The notes under the pieces were generated by a model that saw only the letters and a program-made list of their open reading frames with translations, was not told the origin of the DNA and ran no database searches. A DNA stretch of 64,000 nt, from the NCBI GenBank assembly GCA_030142905.1, contig JASJOG010000413.1, forward strand, positions 62,001 through 126,000, written 5' to 3'. The DNA comes from Heliopora coerulea (lineage: Eukaryota > Cnidaria > Anthozoa > Scleralcyonacea > Helioporidae). A program made the translations under genes and the position numbers. Of the stretch, positions 29,445-40,575 are shown piece by piece (positions within the stretch are counted from its first letter, which is position 1; the number at the start of each line of letters is the position of its first letter).

Positions 29445-30944
29445 AGCAGTAGCCTAGTATAGTGGCAGGTGGCACACGGCTTGCATAGGTTGAAGTAAAA
29501 ACACATGTGGCTTGCATAAGCTACAGTACAGAAGGCTGCATAAGATACAAAACTAGACCAAGAAGCCTGAGGTAAGCTAAAGATTTATAACTATGATTTA
29601 TAGTATTGTACATAATAACATGTAAAACATGTCACATATGGGTAATTTTATGGCTGATGTTACATTAGAGGGGACAGAAACAAATCCGGTGACATTGTTA
29701 CTTTTCAATTGCTAAACGTTTACTCACATTTTCTTAAAAATAGCAAAGGATTGTAAGATCTCCATTGCCATTTAAATGTAAGTTACATGGAATTATCCAT
29801 ACATAAATTGCAACTGCCATTATAGTTTGTTATTTACATACTATACATGTGGACTTTCACCTCATTTGACCAAATTATTTGACTTAAATTATGCACTGTA
29901 TGCTGTTGACGATTAAAGTTTAGGCCTTTCCAAGCATTATAAACAAATACATATGCATAAATTCTGAGTTGAAACTATGTAAGCCAAAGTCTACGTACCG
30001 TATGCACATTACCAAACTTCACTGGCATAAATACACTGTAACTATTAATTGTGAGGTTGGCTACTTCTCCCGAAACTCTTTTAACATATTAAAAGATGAT
30101 TAAATCTTTACTGAAAGGAATACATAGTTTTATAGATGGACGTTGTTTAATTGATTTACTGTAGCTTCAAATATTTCCTAGTTCCTAATAACATAATGCA
30201 CTGTATGCACATATTCAGCAAGTTTTAATCGTTTCAAGTCAAACGTTTAACACATATAACAACGGCTGTTAGGTAACTTTTAAAAACTGTACTGGTCAAT
30301 AGAAATTTTAGTGTGACTGTAAAAATGTAGTGTAAATGTAGTTCAAATTATTTGAATAAATGTCAGATTACTGGACGGACTATTAATGTGGTGAATCACC
30401 GAGAGACAAGGATTGTTAAACTGCCTAATTGTGATCAGTTTTAGCGTAGTATTCGGAATTTTTTAACAAAAACAGTCAGTTTACCTTTGCTTTAACAAGC
30501 CTCGGTCGTAGAATCGCCATCCGACGTCCAAAATTTAGCCAGGCCCCTTCAAACTGAGCTACTCCATATTGTTTCCCTCTGAAAATGACTCCGTTATACT
30601 CTCCAAGAACATGGCGGCCGTTCAACTTCCTGTGTGCGCGGGGCAACATGCGCGAAGACATGTACATCAGAGGTATCGACACTGAGTGAGACTTCTGGTA
30701 TTATTCTGTGCCCACTTGTAGTTATACGGCTATTACTGAATTATGATTTTCGCTCTGAGTGGCCATGATATCAACGAAAACCAGCTAACCTTTACATTTT
30801 CAGCAATAAAATGTATCTTTCGATAGTGGAGAACTTTAAAAGTGGCCGGAGTGACTGAAAATCAGCAGAAATTCGATAATTTTTATACGTGCGAAGACCA
30901 ATGCCAGCCACCTCTTTGAAGAAATGTGACTAATGTAAGAAAAA

Positions 30945-32680
30945 AATTGCAGATAACATTATGTTACTTTAGCAGTTTGGCAGTGACTTAACAATAAAGA
31001 GGAGATATTACCGTTTCAGCGTTCGTCTTGTCTTTGTTTTTTGGATTTGGAGTTTACCAAGTGTATGTTTTCGAGGTTTTATTTAAATTACTGTATTTGT
31101 CGAGCAAATTCAACAATTTCCTGACTATCAATGACGATGAGCTTTTGACGAAAATAAACTTTGACTAACTCTTTTGCCGGGATCAATTACTGAATGAACA
31201 GTGCAAATCCAGTTTATTTCTAGATGTTGCTGATCAGTAAAAGTTGGGTTCTGTACTCTTACAAATGTTCAATACATGCATTTAGTTTGCACTAGTGCAT
31301 GTTGTAGACTTGAGCTCACAGCGGTTTGTTGTGATTAAATAATGACGTTTTTAATAGGTTTTCACGGTTTTGATATAGCTTCTACTTACAGCTTGATTAG
31401 TATTGTTCTACTTGTACAGTAATCAAATAATTATTCATGTGAAATACGTTGCTTGGAGCTGCTTTGTGAGTTCGAGTTGAGGGAGAACTTTTTTGTCCAA
31501 GTCAAACGAAAATTAGTTAGATTTTTTCTTTAAAGTGTTCACAGAGCTCAATCTGCTGTATGGTAGATTCTCCTGTTGATTAAAGTCATATTTTTGCCCT
31601 TATCAAGTGCATAGCAAAGTACCACAGCAAAATTTGTTATTGTTGTCTTGAGAAGGAAACAAAAGCCAAGCTTTATCATACAAAATCAGAAAAAGTTAAA
31701 TAAATTTGTCCTCTTCCAACAACAGGAAGAACCAAAATCTAATTTACAGTAATATTGGATAACCTAATCAGTTACTGCATGCATTTGTGTAAGTGTTCAC
31801 TGATCCCTGGAAGACCAGTAGAGTGAATTGTGGTGAAAAACTAAATATATACCAAGAAAAACAGACTGGAAAAAATACCCTGTGTAAAAAGTGGGAAGCT
31901 TATGACTTCTTGAGTCAAATGAACCCTATCATCATGGTTACTAGTGGGAATCTCTAACCACTAAGCAACACCAACTGAGGTGGTCAAGAAAAGATTGCAT
32001 GTGTCAACCCATCTATCACCTGAGAAACAGTGATGTGTTCAAACTACTGAGGTACAAAGGAGAAGATTGTTAAGGAAAGGTTTTTATCAATGTGTCACTG
32101 ACTTGGCGCTAGCAGTAAAATCTAGGATCCAAATGAACATATTAACTTTAAGACAACGAAGGCAAGCCATATACAAGAATATCTCAATGAAATACGACCA
32201 CGAAAATCTTACCATGAGGTTTCATTTTAGAACTCTTCGAATAAACAGCCAAGTTCGATTTCCACATATTTAGATTCAAGTGTTCAAACACATGTACAGC
32301 ATTAGCCGGAAATTTGCGGTTCAATACATCCTGGGCTTTTATCTGCTACAAATGAATCAGGACTTAGGCAAAACACATCACAGAAAATCGGTTAATAATA
32401 AGGGTTACTTAAAAAACAAAGAGAGATACAAATACACATGAATCTCTTACAGACTTGATAGACATTTATAGAATTTTGAAGTAAGTATACAGACGGATGC
32501 ATTTCGCAAAATAATGCATTTGCAAAACAAAAACAAATTCAAAACACTTATTTATTGCTTAAAATAAGATTAGGAACCTTAATTTGTTGTCAAGTCATCT
32601 TAACCTCCCTGAAATTGGCGAAAAATGCCGGCTAACCGCTACAACTCCTATTTACGCCATATTGTTTGGGACCTGGTTGG
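30945..32680. other. No recognisable gene
   Basis: No coding sequence that I can support. Near 31940-31990 the minus strand has a degenerate tRNA-like look (CAGTTGGTGTTGCTTAGTGG, GGGTTCA, then ACTCAAGAAGTC), perhaps an old member of the tRNA-like repeat family. A CCAGTAGAGTGAA stretch at 31818 recurs near 54707. Confidence 0.4.
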
Positions 32681-32689
32681 GTCCTTCCA

Positions 32690-32765
32690 ATATGGCTGCC
32701 GCTCCTTGACTTCCGGCTTCACTTTTTGAGCCCAGTTGCTCTATCCAGTGTTATTTAGAGATCAG
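32690..32765. repeat. Promoter-like block shared with palindrome arms
   Basis: GGGTCCTTCCAATATGGC, GACTTCCGGCTTCA and TTATTTAGAGATCAG occur in the same order as at 24925-25035. The Ets-like ACTTCCGG and YY1-like AATATGGC/CCATATT motifs are typical of TATA-less promoters. Confidence 0.5.
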
Positions 32766-32933
32766 GGGGTTGAAGCAGCCGAGATGCCGGGTAGGCGGGA
32801 CAAATTTTTTTTCCATACAAGCGCAATATCCACGTACACCAGGATAAATTCGACTGAACGGAGCATGCTTAAACTTTGGATATTATGTTCTTAATACGCA
32901 CGCTCTCAAGCTGTTCTCTCAGAAAAACTGTCT

Positions 32934-33009
32934 GAGTCTCTGACGGGAATCGAACCCGTAACCTTCTGATCGCCGGTGAGACGCTCTAACCATTGAGCTA
33001 CAAAGACTC
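32934..33009 (-). tRNA. tRNA-like unit, family B, minus copy
   Basis: 76 nt: acceptor GAGTCTT/GAGACTC fully paired (one G-T), D stem GCTC/GAGC, T stem ACGGG/CCCGT, box A (TAGCTCAATGG) and box B (GGTTCGATTCC). The anticodon stem has one mismatch and the loop would be CCGGCGA (GGC, Ala), but position 33 is C instead of T. Followed by CTCAGACAGTTTTTCTGAG, a hairpin shared with family A. Confidence 0.6.
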
Positions 33010-33016
33010 AAAATAG

Positions 33017-33066
33017 ACGACATATCGACATATCGACATATCGACATATCGACATATCGACATATC
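33017..33066. repeat. (GACATATC)n microsatellite
   Basis: Eight-bp unit repeated about five to six times between the two divergent tRNA-like units. Confidence 0.9.
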
Positions 33067-33161
33067 AAAAATAGACGACATATCGAGACTAGCAGACTGG
33101 CAGTACATATGTCTACCATCTATACGAACCAGTACACAAATTTAACCTTCGCTCACCATCT

Positions 33162-33237
33162 GAGTCTTTGTAGCTCAATGGTTAGAGCGTCTCACCGGCG
33201 ATCAGAAGGTTACGGGTTCGATTCCCGTCAGAGACTC
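33162..33237 (+). tRNA. tRNA-like unit, family B, plus copy
   Basis: The same 76-nt sequence as the minus copy at 32934-33009, arranged divergently, with the same 3' hairpin (CTCAGACAGTTTTTCTGAG) and the same AGCTTGAGAGCGTGCGTATTA tail. Confidence 0.6.
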
Positions 33238-36103
33238 AGACAGTTTTTCTGAGAGAACAGCTTGAGAGCGTGCGTATTAAAAACATAATTACCAAGCTAC
33301 CACAAACACATCATTTGGATATTATGTTCAAAATGGCTGACATGTACTCACGTTCAGGGTCATCAGAACCACCAAAAAAGAAAACGAATGGAAACAACTT
33401 TCGTTGGGACGAAAGTATGCACAGCGATTTGATCGACTGCCTACGTGAATACAAAATGCGATGTGAACATAATGGTATCGATTTTGATGATGACAAAGTG
33501 GCCCAATACCGAACTGTTCGGTTAGCAATGGCTAAAAAATACGAACATGATATCACTCTGTTCGGTCCAGTCTCCGTAACTCCACCTCCTCGTCAGATGC
33601 AAGAGCGTAACCAACAGGAAAAAGCGGTGTATGATGTACAATCTAAACAGGAGAATAATCTTATTTCGCGTGGTCATAATCGTATTTTGGAAAAGGTAAA
33701 GAGTTTACGTCAAGAGTTTTCGAAAGCTGTTCCTGCAGGAAGAAGTGGAAGTGGTAAATAAGTATATGATCATTATGATTCACTAAAAGAGATTTGGGGT
33801 GGTTCTCCAAACACGGAGCCATTGCCTTCAGGTGTTGATACCGACGAAGTCAATCAAGTTCACCATTTGGAAGATTAAACTGATGAAAATCATGCAACGG
33901 AGTCCTCAAATAAAGCATCGTCTAGTGATTCAGTTGTTGCCAAGTTAATTGATGAGAAACGTAAACATCTGCAAAGAAAATTATCAGCATCACAGCGAGA
34001 TGACCTATTAATTGGTGAAGCCAAAGAGGAGAAATTATTCAGAAGAGAAATAGCTGCTACCTTAAAGAATTCATCAGAATCCTTTGCTGGAGCATTGAAT
34101 AACATCAGCCAGTCAATGGTGCAAATAAGTGCATCCCTCAATCGTTCTTTAGAAGTATTGGCACCAGGGCCGTCGGAACAGGGGCGGCTTCGGCCGCTCC
34201 ACTTTTTCGGCCAATTTTATGCTGACGTAAGCATTTTTAAAAATAAAACAACATTACCAATGTTTTACTTTATTTGAGTTCACTAACTGTTAAGATGCTA
34301 CCACTCATTCTTTAATTACGGAAGTTAACAGCGAGATCGGCGTGATTGTTTGAAACACGCGATATAATGCTGCTAATTTTAGTAATTTGAAACCTCTCAA
34401 CCTCTTACGATTGCTAATTTATTCAAAAATGCATTGCGCTGAAATTCGAAAGTACAACGTTTTTGCTTGGGGCCTTTTTGTCAGTATTCAGTGGATGCGT
34501 TCACAACGTGATGGCTTCAACTAGTGACTGCCATAAAAAGCTTCCAACTCCAATAATAGGCAATAAAGCGCACCAGCCACGTTCCTTCAAGTTTCCCAAG
34601 CGTGATTTTGGCAAAACGTCAGTTGTGAAGCGCTCGTTTCAGCCGCAGTGGTTTGACAGATGGCAAAGGCTTCACTACAGTGAAGAGAAAAATCTCGCGT
34701 TTTGTTTCACATGTATCGTTGCGTATGAAAACAACCACCTTGTACCAGATCGATGCCTTGAACCAACATTTATTTCTACTGGCTTCTGTAACTGGAAGGA
34801 TGCTGCTCCGAAGTTCAACAAACATGAAGGAAGTCGTTGCCACAAAGATACTCTTCTAAAGATGAACACGATTCCCGCAACTACTAAAGATGTGAGTAAA
34901 ATGTTATCGTCAGAACTTGCAAAGGAGCGTGAAGAGCGAAGGAAAGCGTTTCTTAAGTTGCTGTCGAATGCACGTTTTCTTTGTAGACAAGGCCTTGTAG
35001 TTCGCGGCGTCGGAGACGAGTCTGATTCAAATTTTGTGAGACTAATTCACCTTAGATCAGAAGATAACCCCAGCCTCACTGATTGGATTAAGAAGAAGAC
35101 AAACAAATACAGTTCGCATGACATGCAGAACGAAATGATAAAAGTCATGGCCTTGCAAGTTTTGCGTGACATCGCAGCAAGTATTCAAAATGCGCCATTC
35201 TTCACCGTGATGGTCGACGAAACAACAGACGCCTCCAACGTTGAGCAAGTGGTCATCTTACTCCGATGGGTCCGTGAGAAGTTTGAAGTTTCTGAAGAGT
35301 TAGTTGGCTTGTACGAAGTGGCATCAACTGGGGCCGAGATGATTAACGGTGTCATCACTGACGTTTTCAAGCGATTGAATCTTGCCGTCTCAAAGGTGCG
35401 GGGACAGTGCTACGACGGTGCTGCTACCATGTCTGGCAAGAATTCCGGTGTGGCAACGAGATTGCAAAGAGATGAGCCAAGAGCTGTTTTCACCCATTGT
35501 TATGGACACTCGCTAAACTTGGCCTGTGGCGATACGATCAAACGATGCAAACTTATGCGCGACGCACTGGACACGAAACATGAGATAACCAAGTTGATCA
35601 AGAAGTCACCGGCACGTGATGTCATTTTCAAGCGATTAAAGGAAGAAACGGCTAGTGATACCCCCGGTATCCGTGCTCTTTGCCCAACCAGATAGACTGT
35701 CCATGCTGGAGCTTTGAAAAGCATCCTTGGGAGCTTTGAAAAGCATCCTTGACAACTTCGAAGTGCTCCTGAAACTTTGGGACGAATCTTTAGAATGCGT
35801 CAAAGACACGGAAATGAAGGCAAGAATTCAACGGGTTGCTGCTCAGATGACAAAATTCGTTTTTTTCTTTGGTGTTTCTTTGGGTTTGCTCATTTTGAAG
35901 CACACTGGTAATCTGAGCAAGGCTATGCAAGGAACAGATGTGTCCGCCGCAGAAGGGCAGAAGTTGATGTAGATGACGGTAGCCACGCTGGCGTCCATAC
36001 GAAATGACACTAGTTTCGACTTGTTTTGGTAGAAGACCAATTCCGCTGCTGAAGACGTCGACGTTGAAAAAATCCTCGCTACCTCGGCGTCACAAGATCC
36101 CCC

Positions 36104-36470
36104 ATGTTTGAGGAAGTTGATCGTCCAGGTTAGTGTAGTCTTGAGAAAGACTGTTGGTTGAAGTGACTGACGTTTCGACAGCCTTAGCGGCGGTCATCTT
36201 CAGAGTCAAAAGGAGAGTAAAGGTCAGGTTCGCCTGTATTTGTATCTGGCTCGTCCGTGATAAGTGGGCGGTCGTATTAGTCATGGAGGTGTGATATTTG
36301 GCGAGAAGCAATGGGTGTGGTTGTGTAGGCGTTAATTATCAGTTTGTCGAAGTGTAAGTCTATTGGCTGCTCGCACGTTTGACCAACAGTCTTTCTCAAG
36401 ACTACACTAACCTGGACGATCAACTTCCTCAAACATGTCACGATTCTCCCAGGTTCAAACCATTTACTTT
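36104..36470 (-). mobile_element. Hammerhead-bearing short insert with 12-bp target duplication
   Basis: 367 bp flanked by ACAAGATCCCCC at 36092-36103 and 36471-36482. Contains a terminal inverted segment (ATGTTTGAGGAAGTTGATCG... at the left, its complement ending 36436) of about 54 bp and a short tail. The minus strand 36164-36208 carries a full hammerhead-like motif. A truncated relative lies at 53836-53942. Probably a Penelope-related or retrozyme-like non-autonomous element. Confidence 0.75.
36164..36208 (-). ncRNA. Hammerhead ribozyme-like motif, GUC cleavage site
   Basis: Reading the minus strand: stem I TGACT/AGTCA (5 bp), core CTGAAGA, stem II GAC-GCC/GGC-GTC with one mismatch and loop GCTAA, GAAA, then CGTC (two-pair stem III and canonical GUC triplet) before AGTCA. 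All conserved core positions present. Confidence 0.65.
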
Positions 36471-37715
36471 ACAAGATCCCCCGTCGCCTGGATGACTGTT
36501 GTGCGCCTACGTTCCCTGACTCAGTAGAGGAACACTGCCGAAGCATCTACTTTGAAGCGCTCGACCTCATCGTATCCTACATCGAGGATCGTTTTAACCA
36601 GGCTGGCTACAAAACTTTTCGAAATGTGCAAGAGCTTCTCTTGAAGGCTGCAGCTGGAGAACCATACGACGACGAACTGCGTTCTGTGCTCTCTTTTTAT
36701 GGCTCTGATTTAGATGCGCTACTTCTTCCAATGCAGCTGGAGATTTTCTCACAAGATTTCCAAGCTGATGGCAAAGTTACCGTTCGTGAAATCGTCCGCT
36801 ACTTTCAGAAGTGCTCTGATGCTCAATTGCAGCTGCAATCTCAGGTCAGTAAGTTGGTAAGATTATTGCTCGTGATGCCCGCTACTAATGCTGGAAGTGA
36901 GAGGTGCTTTAGTGCTTCACGAAGAACAAAATCTTTCCTCAGATCGACGATGAAACAAGGACGACTGAACTATTTGATGTTGCTACATGTGCACAAGGAG
37001 CGCACCGATGACTTCGACCTGGTGAATGTTGCCAATCACTTTATTTTCAAGGGGGAACATAGAAAGAACATATTTGGCGCAAAGTTTAGGCCATTTGATC
37101 TTTCGTAATTATGTAGATAATTGTACTTCAAGATCTAGACTTAATTATACTGTTCGTACGTTTTTTACTGCAATATCTAAGTTGCATCATTGTTTGCCTG
37201 CTTATATATTATGTTATGCAATTATTTTTGTTGATTAGGAAAAATGTCTGTACAAAATATTCTAATTTTCACATTTACGCCAATTTACTATGTTTGCCTT
37301 AGTGATACTTTAGTATGTTTTAATACATCGTAACGTTTGTTTACTGGGACAGATTTGGTTATTGATGGTAATTGTAAATAGATCTTTGTATACAACTTTC
37401 ACATGTTTTTCTGTAAACGAAAACGAAAACGAAAACGAAAACTTGAATTTGAACAAGCAATCCAGCGGTGTACAGAGTAGTTTCACACAAAAAATATTTC
37501 TTACAAAACGCTATGGTATTCGACTCGTTTTCCTTCAGGTGCTTCTTATAGCCGCCCCACTTGTAAAAGCGTTCCGCCGGTCCTGATTGGCACAGACACT
37601 TGGGGCACCTAAAGCAACCCATCCTACACTTCTCCTTCCTGCATATTATCCAAGGGATAATCCACTTTGTTATCCAGCAATGAATTTGGAAAAATTCAAC
37701 TACCAACAAAGCTAG

Positions 37716-38330
37716 TATTGTATGCCTGAAGTCAACTGGTACTGAACGTTTTGCCCCCTTTTAATGTTATTGGTTTATTACCATAACATTTCGGTTACTT
37801 TCTGTAGCAGACATTTACGTTGACTACACACAAGTTGTTTCTGTTGTTTCTCGTCAGTAAAGTGTGTTTTGTACAGCTGGAACATTTTATTTTAATGTGA
37901 ACAGCACTTTGTGATTATAAATACTGAAGCATTATGATATTACATTGCAAATGCAACCAAGGTTATATAAGCTCATATTAAAAAACTGTATTAAAAAAAA
38001 TATATTTGAAATGCAATTATTTTCAATTGTACTGACAAATAGATCCTTGTTTCTTTCCATTTACAGTTTTTATTTTCGTGTATCTAACAAGTGACTTCAG
38101 TACACATGTACTGTGCATATGAGTGTTATTTGACCCTGGTTGCAGTTTGTCATCTATGTTATTGTTCAAAACAAAACTTCAACAAACACGATTAACAGTA
38201 ACTATAAAAGCTAATTTGCATTGTTGATTAAAACTTGATCAACAGTATATTTACAGGTATGTTGAGTTGTTCTTTTCTTTATTTACATATTAAATGGCAT
38301 TAGTTTCTGAAATATGTTGTTGTATATATG
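37716..38330. other. Non-coding interval inside Harbinger element
   Basis: AT-rich spacer between the 3' ends of the converging Myb/SANT and transposase genes; no gene or repeat recognised. Confidence 0.5.
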
Positions 38331-38333
38331 ATG

Positions 38334-39662
38334 TTATAAGTCCCTCACAACTAAACCACCATCTGTGTTTGCAGAAAATATTGGTTCTGGAATGTTTTCC
38401 CTTTCATTATCAATATATGTATTTAGATGTACAGTCAATTGTTGCTCAACTAAATCTTTATCAAGATAACAATTGTTTAACTCACAGAAGTTGTGGATAA
38501 CAAAACAAGCATAAATTGCAATAGAAACAAATTCTAACTCTAAATCAACCTTTTCGTAAGGAAAGACCAACGTGCTTTCAGTCTTCCAAATGCACATTCG
38601 ATTGGATTTCGTGCTGACCTTAACACGTTGTTAAAGACAACTTGAGCATCTGAAGTACATTTTTCATATCCTTTCATGCAGTAAGGAGTCAAAGGGTACG
38701 CAGGGTCACTAATTAAATAGCTACCAACTTTACTACGTTGGGGTAACAGTTGTTGATATGTAACAGGTAAAGTTTTTCACCTCAACTTTTTATTGACACT
38801 CGAGTTAGCAAACAGTTTTGCATCATGCACGCTTCCTGGCCATCGAAAGTCAACGTCCGTGAATTGACCTTTGCAGTCACAAATAACTTGCACATTTAAC
38901 GAAAAGTTCATCTTGTATGAAAAGTAATCTTGTGAATTTATGGTTGGTCTTTTTATCGATATGTATGTGGCATCAACGCACCCAAACGCTTGCACTAGTC
39001 CATATTTAACTTCAAATTCTTCAACTTTTTTCGCATTTCATTTTCATCTTTTGGCAAACTTACGTATTTTGTGCCAAGGTGATATGTAATAGCTTTAGAA
39101 ACTTCATGCATTGCTTTTGAATCTGTCTTTACATGAAGACCAAACGAATTAGCTGTTATATTGAGCGATCCAGTGTCCTTGAGGATAATACAATGTTATT
39201 CCCAGTTTTTTTCAGCTATTGTACATCTATGGTTTGGTGATGCTGGGTTTGGCGTGATAAATGGCTTTAATTCTTCCAGTAATTTGAAAAATGACAGCCT
39301 TGACATTCGGAAATTCTTTTTCCACTCGTCTTCTGGCAGTATATTCTTCATCATGTTGTCCTACCATTGATCTGTCCTGCCTTCTCGAATCCAATATGAC
39401 CGATGCTTTTTACGCAGTTGCCTTGGTCGAACTTGTTTCATCTTTCGTATATCAGACTGGTAGCAAATGTGACAGTTTGTGTTTTGATGTAAGCAGTGCA
39501 TAAAAACAGAATTCCCTGCAGCTGAAATAACATACATAGCAATACTATTTGCTGAAATAGAAAAAGCATAACAAGTCTTCGTTTCTTTGGCTTCATTTTT
39601 TCAACTTTCCCGCGCTTTTTAATACCTGGCATGAAATTCATCCCGGACAAGCGGGACGGCAC
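38334..39662 (-). pseudogene. PIF/Harbinger DDE transposase, frameshifted
   Basis: Minus-strand pieces in several frames. N-terminus at 39438-39662 (MPSRLSGMNFMPGIKKRGK); middle near 39200-39420 with WWDNMM and EWKKNFRMSRLSFFKLLEEL; catalytic region 38777-38995 with [14 protein letters not shown] (first Asp), [25 protein letters not shown] (second Asp; read in parts); and near 38597-38599 the catalytic Glu in RNPIECAFGRLKARW. This is the DDE_Tnp_4/HARBI1 pattern. Frameshifts near 38776, 39000 and 39190 and at the end make it inactive. It would excise and insert the element at TWA sites with the Myb/SANT partner. Confidence 0.8.
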
Positions 39663-39674
39663 TTCGTACTACAT

Positions 39675-39730
39675 ATAAACCCGGGGTGAAATTTGTCCCG
39701 GTATACCGGGATCATATAAACAGGCCCTAA
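39675..39730 (-). repeat. Harbinger right terminus and TAA
   Basis: CCCGGTATACCGGGATCATA followed by TAAACAGGCCC ending at 39727, then TAA. Matches, inverted, the terminus at 16674. Related but diverged blocks lie at 25032-25085 and 27431-27484 (CGGTGTACCGGGATCCCGG with TTTATATGGAG nearby). Confidence 0.65.
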
Positions 39731-40240
39731 TTTCAATGTCTGTTCCGTTGAGAAACGAAAAAGAAATAATAAAATAGAATTTTGTTGATCAAGCAAGAGG
39801 TACATACTCAGTGTCTTAAAAGCTCCTCTACAATCATGCCACGATACTGGAGTGATACAAAAAAGTTTTCAGTCGCCGAGCAATTAAATCGAAAAATGTC
39901 ACTTAAGTGAATGAAAGAGAAAATCCAGAAAAAAAAGTCCAAAGAAAATTAGTAATAAACCCAGCGAAATTTTGCATGCTGGCGATGGACAAGGTATACA
40001 CGTAATTTCTGTATTCACTATGATTGACAGGTGAACTTCAGCTACATGTGATAAAATGGAGATGGTTTGAGAAGCTGTCACGAAAAGCTGCGTCCAGCTT
40101 TTTGTGTAGTACGCTTGACCCTTGAGGGTAGTTTCGTACGAGATAATTTGATATTAATGGTTCCTGACAGGATAAATAAAAGCATTTCAGGTTTTTAAAA
40201 ATGTCAATAAATTCTTTAAAGTTTTCCACGGCTTTAAACG
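39731..40240. other. No recognisable feature
   Basis: Non-coding, AT-rich; nothing supported. Confidence 0.5.
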
Positions 40241-40289
40241 TACCAGTAGACGCTAAAACACTATTAACATGTTCCTTTGTCCTATGTAT

Positions 40290-40575
40290 GGGATAGATAC
40301 CTTTAAGAAGAAAGTAGGCTTTAAGCCAGATACATCTTTAAGGTGCCGAAGGACCTGAGAAATGATCAGTATAGGACATGGAGGTACCAGCACATTTTTC
40401 CACCAGTCGGCAAAATTTCCTACAAGATCAAATTTTTCCATAAAAAGTCACCAACTGGGGATACCAGCGCATTTTTCACATAAAATATGTACCAACGCGT
40501 TTTTTCATCAGTCAGGAAATTTTCCATAACTGAGGATACCAGCGCATTTTCCCATTACTTATAATTCATTAAAAA
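40290..40575. repeat. Dispersed repeat with GGATACCAGCGCATTTT motifs, copy 1
   Basis: Similar in sequence and orientation to 57310-57565. Both have CTTTAAGCCA(G/A)ATACAT, TATAGGACATGG, CCAGTCGGCAAAATTTCC, then three spaced GGATACCAGCGCATTTT motifs and CCCATTACTTATAATTCAT. The first part resembles the perfect hairpin at 61367-61469. Confidence 0.7.

Larger units (their letters stand above)
26336..30944. repeat. Giant palindrome, right arm
   Basis: Mirror of 21566-26180; contains in order the right Penelope-like copy, repeat X (about 27285-27405), the Harbinger-like motif (27431-27484), the promoter-like block, the unrecognised exon-like segments (27496-28507), the hammerhead foldback (29263-29400) and the 68-codon frame near 30476-30682. 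The arm ends near TAAGAAAAAAATTGCAG at 30936-30952. Confidence 0.9.
34463..37108 (+). pseudogene. hAT transposase (TTF zinc finger/DUF4371 type), broken
   Basis: First open part 34463-35695: TTF-type zinc finger (WFDRWQRLHYSEEKNLAFCFTC...NWKDAAPKFNKHEGSRCHK in parts), DUF4371, first catalytic Asp in FTVMVDETTD, CYDGAATMSG and HCYGHSLNLAC. A TAG at 35693-35695 replaces what is usually Trp in the CPTRW motif, and a tandem duplication of about 22 bp at 35708-35751 shifts the frame. 35727-35972 continues in a new frame. A 367-bp insertion at 36104-36470 follows. 36626-37108 holds the C-terminal dimerisation domain (LLVMPATNAGSERCFSASRR, LRSTMKQGRLNYLMLL). Inactive. Confidence 0.88.
34165..37585 (+). 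mobile_element. hAT element with 8-bp target duplication ATTGGCAC
   Basis: Terminal inverted repeats CAGGGCCGTCGGAAC (left) and, inverted, CAGGACCGGCGGAAC (right), each followed by a GGGGCGGCT block. Flanks 34157-34164 and 37586-37593 are both ATTGGCAC, the expected 8-bp duplication. 3421 bp, carrying a TTF-zinc-finger transposase. Near the right end is a (GAAAAC)n run (about 37416-37441). Confidence 0.92.
33270..37715 (+). pseudogene. Harbinger Myb/SANT-like protein, two stops and split by hAT insertion
   Basis: Starts MFKMADMYSRSGSSEPPKKKT (ATG at about 33324) with a trihelix/Myb-like domain (NFRWDESMHSDLIDCLREYKM...DKVAQYRTVRLAMAKKY). In frame it meets TAA at 33759-33761 and again at 33876-33878, yet the protein sequence continues recognisably (SDSVVAKLIDEKRKHLQRKL, EEKLFRREIAATLKNSSESFAGALNNISQSM in parts). 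The hAT element inserts after codon ...EVLA. Beyond it, from 37594, the original frame resumes and ends at TAG 37713-37715 (Pro/Tyr-rich end). Such proteins import and guide the Harbinger transposase. Non-functional here. Confidence 0.8.
32783..39727. mobile_element. PIF/Harbinger element, degraded and nested
   Basis: Contains the two genes typical of the superfamily: a Myb/SANT-like DNA-binding gene (+) and a DDE transposase (-), converging. The right end is clear (GGGCCTGTTTATATGATCCC inverted, ending 39727, then TAA). The left end is uncertain: 32783-32808 has a weak match (GCGGGACAAATTT), or the true left end may be 16674. Interrupted by a hAT element at 34165-37585. Confidence 0.65.

Noticed and set aside
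32919..33119. Minus frame with SLCSSMVRASHRRSEGYGFDSRQ
   Set aside because: Translation of the tRNA-like unit itself, a common false gene prediction.
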